Assembly (NCBI GenBank): GCA_000818945.1
Contig: KN805371.1
Location: 866,666-930,665 of the forward strand
Source: Schizochytrium sp. CCTCC M209059
Lineage: Eukaryota > Sar > Bigyra > Thraustochytrida > Thraustochytriidae
Direction: 5' to 3'
DNA length: 64,000 nt
The notes under the pieces were generated by a model. It saw only the letters and a list, made by a program, of their open reading frames with translations, was not told the origin of the DNA and ran no database searches. Of this stretch, positions 27,546 to 37,700 are shown piece after piece (position 1 is the first letter of the stretch; the number at the start of each line of letters is the position of its first letter). The position numbers were made by a program, and so were the translations under genes.

Positions 27546-29804
27546 TCATTTGGATGGCGTCGCCGGGATTAAAGATTTTCGCCGGATCGCGATCAAAGGC
27601 GGATGCCACCCTTGCGCATGCGAAACTGCGCTCGAAAGCATTTGCTGGAGTCTCTCGACACGATGCGACTTGGACACGACTGCCCGTCTCATCATGTCCG
27701 GCGTTTCTCCGGTTTGCAGCTCAAAGGCCAACGATGCCTTTGCAGGACGCCCCTTGGTGCCTCGCTTTCCTTCTTCGTATCGATGCAGGATGTCCGCCCG
27801 AAAGGTATCGCGCGCAGTGTGCTCTGTCTGCGGCCGCGGAACAAGGTGAGCAGGAGGGGGGAATGGCGGTGGTGGTGGGACGCGTCGAGGCTTTGTCTGT
27901 CGGCTCGCGCTTCTCCCATCTTCCTCGTCGCTCGTCATGAAGCCGCCCTCTCGGAATTCGCCGCTTTCGGCCCAGGCCTGCACAAGTTCCTGCACAACCT
28001 CTTGAAGCGGTCTGCCTTTCTTTTCACCCTCCGAGGATGTCGATGAAGCAGCTGCTTGTTCAAAGCACAGGCGATTACAGCGCGCGCAACACCCAGACTT
28101 TGGAGTCTCAGTCACGCCGTGCCGGTCGCATGCGAAAAATGCGCGGGAGAGACGACTCTTAGAATCGAAAAGCTTGACATTACGTTGCGTCCCCAGCGCC
28201 AGCGCCAGCGAATTGCGTGACATGCCAGGAAGGCAGTCCGTCTCCTCGTATTCAACGTCTGCGCCAGATACATCCCAACGCGCTCGCGAATCGTGCAGAA
28301 ACCTATACGCTGCAAAACAAATGTCACAGACAGGAACAGGTCTATACAAGCGCGACGTTTTGTCGCGCAAGCTCTGGAGGGCCTCGAGTGCATTTTTGTC
28401 ATCCTTGGAGGCGAAGCTCGCAATGCGAAAACATATCCCATCTCGTCGTAGCTCTACCCTTCTCGCCGCCGCGCGCGCGACGGCGGCGAGGAGAACCTGT
28501 TTGCCACTGATTCGTTCGCCGCTCTGCTCCAGCGAACAGAACTGGCCCCAGCATGAGTTTTGTCCACGCCGAGGTCCAGCAAGAACGAGACTTAGGGCAG
28601 GCACAAGCTGGCCATCGTGACGACCGGTCTCCTTGCTTTGACTACTATTCGCTCGTTCCGTGCCGCGATAGAGAGAGTTGCTGTTGTGATTGTTGTTGCT
28701 AAAGCCAAGAGAGTCTTTACTCTGCGTCCGCTGCGATGTAGTGGCGGTTTCTTCTGCCAGGCCCGAGGCCACAGAGGCGTGGTCCGAGGAACGGCCCGAT
28801 GAGAGAGAACCATTGTCATCAACGCCGAGACCAAGCTGCGACAGAAGCGAAACATCGGTGACAGGGCCGTCTGCAAGCGTGAGTTCTGCCACGTGCGTGA
28901 GAATAAGTCCTGCATCTCTCGTTTCAATAAACTCGGCCGTGAGCGTCGCCACGCGGCCCCGACCGAGACATTTTTCGAGCGCGCGAACAAGCTTTTGCGC
29001 GGCATCAACCAAAGCCTCATTGGAGGTCTTTGCCTGACTCACGACGCGAATCTCATCCTGCTTGCGGTACACCTCGCGACGACGACTATCGCCCGAACGA
29101 TAGCGCTCAAGGGCGGCCTCATACGCTGCGGAGCGCCCACTTTTGACCCCCATGACACGCATGTCGTCCGTGACACGCCACACGCTGGTACGGGAACCTG
29201 CCACATAGGAAACTTCGTAGGCGGAAAACCCGCGCTCAGCGTGCATGCCTGCACAGACTTGGAGAGACTCGAGACTACGGAGCTGTCTTGTGTCTCGCAA
29301 AAGGTCCAGGACCTGATGGGATCGCAAGAACTCAATGCGCAGCCTTTTGCGACCTGGAACTCGCGAGCGCGCTACGGCAACAAAGCCACCCTTGGCTGAG
29401 CGCCCAAAAGCACGCAATATGTCCGTCTCATTGAGACGGGATCGCTTCTTCGCAAGGACCACCCCAGTCTGTTGCGAAGTGAAGAGCCAGCGAACGGGCT
29501 CGCCAGCTTCGAAGAGCACCGTATCGGGCACTTTAACTTGAAGCCCATGCAGCATGCGGGCCCGCGTTTCCCAACGCAAGCAGGTTTGCTGCCGCATTTG
29601 CTCGTGTTCCGCACCATCGTGGTGCGTGTCTTGCGCCGGAACGACGGTGCTTCGTTGGCCAGGACGCCAGGTTTTTCTGGGCCCTGCTGGTTTAATCGTG
29701 TGTCGAGACGGTGCTCGAGTAGCCGTGACATCATCAGCTCCGCCTTCGCGCACTCGCTCAGACACGCGCTGGGGAGCAAGCACCGAGGGCGCTCGCGCGA
29801 GCAT
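27546..29804 (-). CDS. Hypothetical protein with Cys-rich C-terminal motifs
   Basis: A 752-residue protein that I do not recognise. Residues about 65-250 look folded and repeat-free (blocks such as VPDTVLFEAGEPVRWLF, and a segment with VAVARSRVPGRKRLRIEF). The middle (330-400) is Ser/Asn-rich and disordered. About 430-500 is again folded, and 490-505 contains RPVPVCDICFAAYRFL, a CxxC type seen in several uncharacterised protist proteins. A second Cys cluster follows at about 590 (SGCCARCNRLC), so a zinc site is possible. The C-terminal 100 residues are Pro/Arg/Lys-rich. No signal peptide or membrane span. The ATG at 29804 is the only plausible start near the 5' end. It is transcribed in the same direction as the DUF6940-like gene upstream. 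Confidence 0.65.
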   Translation of the reverse strand: MLARAPSVLAPQRVSERVREGGADDVTATRAPSRHTIKPAGPRKTWRPGQRSTVVPAQDTHHDGAEHEQMRQQTCLRWETRARMLHGLQVKVPDTVLFEAGEPVRWLFTSQQTGVVLAKKRSRLNETDILRAFGRSAKGGFVAVARSRVPGRKRLRIEFLRSHQVLDLLRDTRQLRSLESLQVCAGMHAERGFSAYEVSYVAGSRTSVWRVTDDMRVMGVKSGRSAAYEAALERYRSGDSRRREVYRKQDEIRVVSQAKTSNEALVDAAQKLVRALEKCLGRGRVATLTAEFIETRDAGLILTHVAELTLADGPVTDVSLLSQLGLGVDDNGSLSSGRSSDHASVASGLAEETATTSQRTQSKDSLGFSNNNHNSNSLYRGTERANSSQSKETGRHDGQLVPALSLVLAGPRRGQNSCWGQFCSLEQSGERISGKQVLLAAVARAAARRVELRRDGICFRIASFASKDDKNALEALQSLRDKTSRLYRPVPVCDICFAAYRFLHDSRARWDVSGADVEYEETDCLPGMSRNSLALALGTQRNVKLFDSKSRLSRAFFACDRHGVTETPKSGCCARCNRLCFEQAAASSTSSEGEKKGRPLQEVVQELVQAWAESGEFREGGFMTSDEEDGRSASRQTKPRRVPPPPPFPPPAHLVPRPQTEHTARDTFRADILHRYEEGKRGTKGRPAKASLAFELQTGETPDMMRRAVVSKSHRVERLQQMLSSAVSHAQGWHPPLIAIRRKSLIPATPSK

Positions 29805-30039
29805 CGGTGACGCGAGAGCGCGTCAGTGCGCTCGCACTCCGGCACGCTCTACCACTCCGTTTATTTTCTTTCGACAAGCCAGGTCGATGGCATTAGATCG
29901 ATTCCCGTGGGAACAACGTGTCATCAGTAAATCAACTTGATTTGGAGTTCAAAGAAGAAGTTCGAAGAAGCCCGAGTCATGGTCTCGGCCAACGGCTATT
30001 TTCTCTCTCTTTTTCTTTTTTCTTTCTTTCTTTTTTACA

Positions 30040-30696
30040 TCATGACCATCCCTTGAATGGCGCGTACGTGTAGTACTTGGGCCTGTCGTCCAGGCGAAAG
30101 TGCAGGTAGTACACGCCGAGTCCCGAGGTGCTGAGCCACACAGGCCGGGCGCCTCTCTGGCTCATGCGCTCGGTCATAGACTCCGCAATAGACTGCCAAA
30201 GCGCTCGCGTCGACCCAGGAAGAGTTTCTGTCGCTCGAAAGTAGGGTCCCACGTGACGAAAAGCGTCTTGCGCGTCCGCTAAAGCCGCAGGGATCGTGGG
30301 CACCACGAGCGTGGCATCGCCGCCGAGGTTCGTAAATACAGCCGTCGCGCGACCCGCAGACTTTGCCGCAGCAAGCTGCTCAGCAAAGGTCTCAAGGTCA
30401 GCCGTTGCAACCGTTTGCAGTCCACGACTCGGCACGAGGACGAACTCAAAGACATCCTCTGCAGCCGTCGTGCTCGACGTAGGTCTTGTCTCGAAGAAGA
30501 CCGCCTCCCACGGGGCCTCTCGCACGCTCGCGGACAGCGCGTCCTGGAAGTCGTCCTCTTGGCGCATGGCCTCGAGCGCGCGCTGCCAGCTCACAGGCCC
30601 GCCGTCGCCTCGCACCGCGCGCACCACGATCGGCGCCGTCCCGGCGCCATCCGCGGCGCCCTCTTGGCACCGCTGCGTCTGCAGGCGCAGCCGCGC
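30040..30696 (-). CDS. DUF6940-like protein, C-terminal part (5' end in gap)
   Basis: About 218 residues read before the sequence runs into Ns. Recognisable blocks are WQRALEAM, the FFETRP strand, FEFVLVPSRGL, FTNLGGDATLVVPTIP, and the terminal PVWLSTSGLGVYYLHFRLDD followed by RPKYY. This combination is what I know from the uncharacterised DUF6940 family, found in algae, fungi and some bacteria; its function is unknown. The stop at 30040 is firm. The 5' part, including the start codon, lies in or beyond the gap (30697-31670). Confidence 0.65.
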   Translation of the reverse strand, partial: ARLRLQTQRCQEGAADGAGTAPIVVRAVRGDGGPVSWQRALEAMRQEDDFQDALSASVREAPWEAVFFETRPTSSTTAAEDVFEFVLVPSRGLQTVATADLETFAEQLAAAKSAGRATAVFTNLGGDATLVVPTIPAALADAQDAFRHVGPYFRATETLPGSTRALWQSIAESMTERMSQRGARPVWLSTSGLGVYYLHFRLDDRPKYYTYAPFKGWS

Positions 30697-31670
30697 NNNN
30701 NNNNNNNNNNNNNNNNNNNNNNNNNNNNNNNNNNNNNNNNNNNNNNNNNNNNNNNNNNNNNNNNNNNNNNNNNNNNNNNNNNNNNNNNNNNNNNNNNNNN
30801 NNNNNNNNNNNNNNNNNNNNNNNNNNNNNNNNNNNNNNNNNNNNNNNNNNNNNNNNNNNNNNNNNNNNNNNNNNNNNNNNNNNNNNNNNNNNNNNNNNNN
30901 NNNNNNNNNNNNNNNNNNNNNNNNNNNNNNNNNNNNNNNNNNNNNNNNNNNNNNNNNNNNNNNNNNNNNNNNNNNNNNNNNNNNNNNNNNNNNNNNNNNN
31001 NNNNNNNNNNNNNNNNNNNNNNNNNNNNNNNNNNNNNNNNNNNNNNNNNNNNNNNNNNNNNNNNNNNNNNNNNNNNNNNNNNNNNNNNNNNNNNNNNNNN
31101 NNNNNNNNNNNNNNNNNNNNNNNNNNNNNNNNNNNNNNNNNNNNNNNNNNNNNNNNNNNNNNNNNNNNNNNNNNNNNNNNNNNNNNNNNNNNNNNNNNNN
31201 NNNNNNNNNNNNNNNNNNNNNNNNNNNNNNNNNNNNNNNNNNNNNNNNNNNNNNNNNNNNNNNNNNNNNNNNNNNNNNNNNNNNNNNNNNNNNNNNNNNN
31301 NNNNNNNNNNNNNNNNNNNNNNNNNNNNNNNNNNNNNNNNNNNNNNNNNNNNNNNNNNNNNNNNNNNNNNNNNNNNNNNNNNNNNNNNNNNNNNNNNNNN
31401 NNNNNNNNNNNNNNNNNNNNNNNNNNNNNNNNNNNNNNNNNNNNNNNNNNNNNNNNNNNNNNNNNNNNNNNNNNNNNNNNNNNNNNNNNNNNNNNNNNNN
31501 NNNNNNNNNNNNNNNNNNNNNNNNNNNNNNNNNNNNNNNNNNNNNNNNNNNNNNNNNNNNNNNNNNNNNNNNNNNNNNNNNNNNNNNNNNNNNNNNNNNN
31601 NNNNNNNNNNNNNNNNNNNNNNNNNNNNNNNNNNNNNNNNNNNNNNNNNNNNNNNNNNNNNNNNNNNNNN
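30697..31670. other. Assembly gap (974 N)
   Basis: Unsequenced block. It hides the 5' end of the DUF6940-like gene and probably the promoter region of the 2200-residue chromatin protein gene. The true length may differ. Confidence 0.99.
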
Positions 31671-31795
31671 AGTTGCGGGCGAGCGAGACCTGCAGGCGGC
31701 AGTGGCGCGGCGCGGCGCGGCGCGAGGCGGGGCAGGTGCGCGGGAGCAGAGCGCGCGAACGACAACAGCGAAACAGATTTTGAAACGAGAAAAAG

Positions 31796-34700
31796 ATGCC
31801 TCGCAAGAAGACGTACAGCCTGCCGGGACGCACGCTCCCTAGGCGGCAGGCGCGCGCGGCGGCAGAGAACGCCTCGGCGCAGATCGCGGCCGAGGCGGCC
31901 AAAGGCAGGCGCAAGAAAGAACGCGCCACCAAGCCCGACTCCCTGCCGTTTACGCAAAAGGTTCTGGAGAACCTCCTCGCACGCGTAGCCAACGACGACG
32001 GGGACGAAATCGGCCTCGGCGAGGCGCGCCTACTGGAGCTTGCGGACGGGGACAAGGAACGCGCCCCCGAGCTCCTCGAGGGACAACTCGACGCAGAGGA
32101 CTTTGATGAAAAGGACAAGTCCGAGAAAACCGTGCAGACTCTCGACAACTTTGCAGTGTACGATGACGATGGCCATTTGGTCGATCTGCGCGACGTCTGG
32201 CTCATGCCAGGACTTCTTGAGGATCTGACCGTGTTCGGGACGGTGGTGGCACCGCTCCGCTATAACGGCCACGCCTTAGTTCGCACGCCGCGCGCATCTG
32301 CGCCAGCGGGAAGTCACGAACAGGTCATTGAGATGCTCGATTCTAGACTCATTCGCATTGCCAGCAGTTCAGCTAAAAAGGCAGTTTCTACCCCGACAGG
32401 CGGATCCAGCGGCAAGTCGAGCATCAAGGTCCCGCATTTTGACCCAAATCTTACACGTGAAGTAGCCTATGCCCAGGCGCAGAGCCTTCAGCAAGCCACG
32501 CCCGCGCCTTTTACCGTTGGCGGCATCACTGTGCAAGACGTTGGAGAGATCCACCTCGACCGCAAGTACTACTCGTCGAAACATCTCTTTCCTGTTGGCT
32601 TTCGATCGCAGCGACAGTACACTTGCGCCGTGTCACCCACTGAAAAAGCTGTGTACACGAGCGAGATTCTAGAGGGCGTTGATGGGCCGCGTTTTCGCGT
32701 GATTCACGAAAACGGCGATCTCAGCTGGGAAGAGGCATCCTCATCAGCCGTCTGGCTCCAGGTGTTGCGCCATGTCAACGACTGCAAGGTACGGAACGGG
32801 CTGCCATCCAAGGGCACGGCTATCTCCGGACCGGAAATGTTCGGTTTTGCAAACGCCAAAATCGCAAGCGTGCTCGAGGGCCTCGACGGAGTGATAAACT
32901 GCACCAATTACACATTTCGCGCCATGCGTGGCGGTGGCTATGGCGGCATGCACACGCGGAATCGTCGTCTCGATGAGCTTGACGGCGGTGGCCAGGGGGA
33001 GGCATACTTTGAAGACGCTGAAGCCGACGACGCGGCCTCTACAACCGGGGGCAAACGAGCCAAGTCACGCTCGCGGCCCTCCGCGCCCGCGCATCGCAGA
33101 CCCAAAAGCATGACTGTTAAGGACACTCAATACCTTACGCGCGCTGGAACTGCCTTGGCTGACCTGCAGGAGAAGGAAAACAAGGGTTTGCGCGTGTTAC
33201 TGAAAAAACTCGCAACGTGCAGCGTCAATGCCGACCTGTTGCACGACACGGGCGCGGCGCGCATTGTCAAGCGTTTACGTAAACATCCCGACAAGAAGAT
33301 CGCACCCATGGCAAAGGAGATTGTACGTTCTTGGAAGATGCATGGTGACAAGGAACCAAGCAAAAAGGATGTAGCCGTCGTCACCGACTGCTGCGCAAAA
33401 ATCATCACTTATATTGGCGTGGGCCCCGACGAAAAGATGCAGGACGCCGTGGCGGATAAGTACATTAAGAACGCTCGCGGGGCCCAGCGGAAGAAGATCT
33501 TTGAGCTTCTGGTGCGCTTGGACCGCATCAAGTTTGTCGACACCGAAACTCTCATCAACACCATGATGGGCAAACTCATTGGCAGGCTCCGTAAACATCT
33601 CGATCCCGATATTTCGGCGCTGGCGCTCTCCATCAAGGAACGATGGCAGCGCCAGATCAAGGACCCGGAAGGCGAGCAATACGAGCCTTCGCCAGCGCAG
33701 CTCATGACCTTCAGAGATCTTGGTGCCGGTGGGGGCGGCGCCAAGGCTGGCGGAGATGATTCTAAAGATGCAAAAGGTGCTTCTGAAAAGGCTTCTGCAA
33801 AGGCTTCATCGAGCTCACAGGCCGCGGATGGGTCCGCGGCTCGTGATGCCAATGGGACCGCTGCAGGGGTCGGTGGAAAAGGTTCCAATCATGGCGACGG
33901 TTCCGGGAAGTTCAACAACAAAGATGGCAAGCATGGCAAGGGTGGCAAAGATGCCGCTGCTATGGAGGTCGATACCAGCGATACGAGCAGCCAGAAGAAA
34001 CGCAAGCGCGGAAGTAGCAGTGGTGGTGGTGGCAGCGGCGGTGCAGGCGGCGGTGACGGCGATGGTCCCAAGAGTGCCGAGGATGAAGAGGACACGCTCC
34101 GCGCACGCAAGCGCTCGCGCCGTGCTAAATCCCCGGGTAGCCACTCGCACATGAAGAAGCTGACCAGTATGGATCCAGCCGTGGTTGCGGAAGAGGTGGC
34201 TAAAAGACCTCGGCAGCGCGTCAAACTTGACCGGGTCACCCGTCTGAGTATGACACTTGCCTACGGCGATCCGACACTCTGGTTAGAAACGGAAAAGGTT
34301 CGCTACCGTATCGCTGGCCCGAATGTGCCCGTGGCACCAGCTGTGCACTATGCGGATACCTTTGCCCGCGTGTGGAAAATCTTCGAGGCCTGCCACCGCT
34401 TTCTCCACCTCATTGACTCGTGTGAACGTTCCACCGATTTGGACTCGATCCTTCTCGAGGCGACTCAGGACAATTCGCGGGAAATGCCTCGTCGTCGCGG
34501 GTTCAAGGCTGGCGACGACTCTGCCGAGGCCGAATTTCAAGAAGGCTCCGTCCAGCTCACCGAAGACGATATACTCGAAAGTGTCTATTATGTTGTGGAG
34601 GAGCTCTATCGCATGCTCGCCAACGAAAAGGATCGCATTCCCATGATCCTGGGGATGCGCGCCATGAATGACTACATTTCGCGCGGTTTGCGCGACATGG

Positions 34701-37700
34701 ATCGGTCTTCGCGCAACTACGTGAAGCGTGAGCGGATTCGCATTACCGAGGAAGCCAAGGAGGCTAGCAAGACGGAAAAACAGCGCGAGCGTGATGCACA
34801 GCGTCGTGAGCTAGAGCAGCGTCGCATGATCGAGAACGGCATTGGGCTTCCTGATGATCTTGACGTTGTGGAGGAGGACCGTGAACGCGAGGCAGCGGGC
34901 AAGGAGATTGCCAGCGCATTTGTTGCTGCGCTAGCGCACAAGGAAAAGGTTACCAAACGTCCCGTTCCACGCTTTCTCCCCTGCGACCCGGCCTTTGTGG
35001 ACTTTGATCGTCTTTTGCAATACCGGATTCTCTCTTCAGTGTCCGACGCTAATTTCAAGGATGCTGAGGTGGGCACATGGGCTGGTTTTCAGCCGGGAAG
35101 CTTCTCTGTTGAAGGCATGCGCTTTGCCATGATGCTGCAGCTGTGGAGCACGGTGCGCACGGTCATGTACATCATGGACGATACCTTTATGGACCGCAAT
35201 GCGTTTGCTGAGGAGACCTTTGCTATCTTCCGCGAGCGCTTTGTAAAGTCTGGCGCTGATGATGTCTGCATGGCTCTCGTCAAATTCCTCTGCGACCAGG
35301 TCGGTGGCGAGGAGGATTCGAGCTTTGGGCGCGCGAATAGCCGATTTGTCTATGGCGTGGAAGACACGGCAGGAATCTCCACGCGACGGTCGGGGCGCAG
35401 TCACCGCAAGTCGATTCAATTGGCAGGTCACGATGCTGCTGTACCCTCTTATCCGTACAACAGCGACGAGCTTTGGCCGGCGCCTGTGGGTATGATTAAT
35501 GAAATGTCATGGCCCGAGATTGCGCGTCGCCTCTTGTTGCACCAGCTACGGACTGACGAGGATCTCTACCTCGCGTGGCAATTCAACCCCGAGAATCAGC
35601 ATCCCGGCCAGCCGCAGCGACAGCATCGCGACCTCACGTTGGCCTGTCTTGATTTTGACCCCGATCTCTTGAGCACGTGCGACGAGCTCTTGATGGAAAT
35701 AATGGATGACGTTGCAAGCCCGCCCTTTTGCGTGCCTGTGGATCCAATGCTACACGATGCGCCCAACTACTTTGAGATCATCAAACGGCCCATGGATTTG
35801 GAAACAATTCGTAAGCGCATGCACGATGGTCACTACGACACTGACCGAGCTCCAGAGGGCAATCGTTACCAGGAAGCCATCGATTGGCGCCGAGGCACCA
35901 CTGGCAACGATGATGACGACGACGGCGCGAGTCAGCAAGTTGGTGGTGCTACGCCCGCCCCGGATGAGGATGTGGACATGGACGAAGAAGACGACGAGGA
36001 CGATGAGGACGGCGAAGAAAAACCGGTCGTGGAAGATCTCCTGTCCATGGATGCGCGATTCTACGAGTTCGACTGTCTCGGCAGTGGCCACGAGGGTCTT
36101 GCTGCAGACGTGCGACAAGTCTTTCGGAACTGTCGCCGCTTCAACAAGTCGCACACGAAGCTGTACAATGATGCCCGCAAGCTCGACGGCATGTTTTCGC
36201 GTGTTTACGAGGAGCGCGTGATTCGTCGCGACCCCAAATACCGTCTGCCACCGGTGCAGGTGCCGGGCCTTTCGGAAGGCGTGCCTGGAGGCGAAATGGG
36301 CGGGAGTGAAGCGACCTCGCCCATGGCAGCTCTTAAGCTGCGGCGGGGGAACAAGTTCGTGGACGTGGACAAGGCCGAGAACACCACAGACTTTGCTGGG
36401 CCCTTTCAAAAGGGCATGCCGATTCTCCAGGAAGCGCTGCTGTCTCTCAACCAAAGCGGTGATCTGAGTCTGGTCTCCGTCGATGAGAAGCTCCGGCTCG
36501 CAACGGCACTCACAGACATGGCCATGGATACGCGTGCAATGCGCAGCTTCATCCAAGTCCGCATTGAAGAGCTACACCGTCTCAGTCGCGAGCAGCAACA
36601 GGTGCAGCGCGAGGTGCAGCGAGCAGAAAAAGATCTCTCGGACAAGGGCGACAAGCTGCATGCGCGGCGCGAGGAGCTTGAGGCAACCCGCGTCGACCTT
36701 GAACGGCAGATCCGAGAGCGTGCCATCCGCATGGAACCAGTCGGCTATGACCGGTACTTTAACAGGTACTGGGTCTTCGACACCTTGGCCCTTCCGGTTG
36801 TCTTTGTGGAGATGGCGCGAACGGGGCAATGGGGTGTCTTTTGGTCCCAGGAGGACGTAAAGCAGCTACTCGCCTCCCTCGACATCCGCGGCGCGCGTGA
36901 GAATGCGCTATATCACACGCTTTCGGATTTGTGGGCCTCGTTTCTTCGCGCGCAGGCGCAGGCGCAGCAGGAAATCTCCGCCACGCGCATCCAAAAATAT
37001 GTGCGTGGCAAATCGGATTCTGCGGACGGCGACTCGCGCGTTGTCAAGTTGGCAAAGATTCTTTTAAGCGAGGCGGAGAAGCAGCTTGCAGAGGCTGCCG
37101 AGAAAGCGAAGATTTGGCGCACGGTGCAGACGGAAGACGGCCGTGAGTACTATTACCACGCCGAGACACGCGAGACGACCTGGGAAACCCCCGAGCTACA
37201 CAAGGCCGAAGCGGAGTTTAAGGAAAAGGTGGAAGAGTGTCGTGCCAATGTGGAGAAGGCAAAGGAGGATCCCGAAGAGGCTTTGGAGGCTCTCAAGCAG
37301 GACCTTATGAACGACAATGTCCTTATCCATGCACTTACGTACGAGGCGAGGGCCGCTTCAACAGGAGGTGCAGACGGACAGGACGAAGAGCAGCAGCAGC
37401 AGTCTGCTGCCGAAGATGAAGATGAGGATGAGGATAAGGATAAGAAGACTGATGACACCAAGATGGAGGCGACCACTGACGCCAAGACAGAGCCCGCGCG
37501 TGCCTCGACCGTGACCATTGATGATTTGCGCGCGGATGAAGCGACCTTCTTGAACAAGTCTCGCGTCGAGGGATTTGTGTCTCGTATTTTGCGACTCGTT
37601 GCAAGTCTCCTCGCGCTCGAGTCACTCACGGTAGGCCATGGAGCTAACCCGAATCTCTCTTGCAAGTCGGATGAGTGGTTGAGCGAGAACAAACAATCTG

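Noticed and set aside
30040..32205. Long frames reading through the N block on both strands
   Set aside because: Continuity across Ns is an artefact; only the parts with real bases can be judged.
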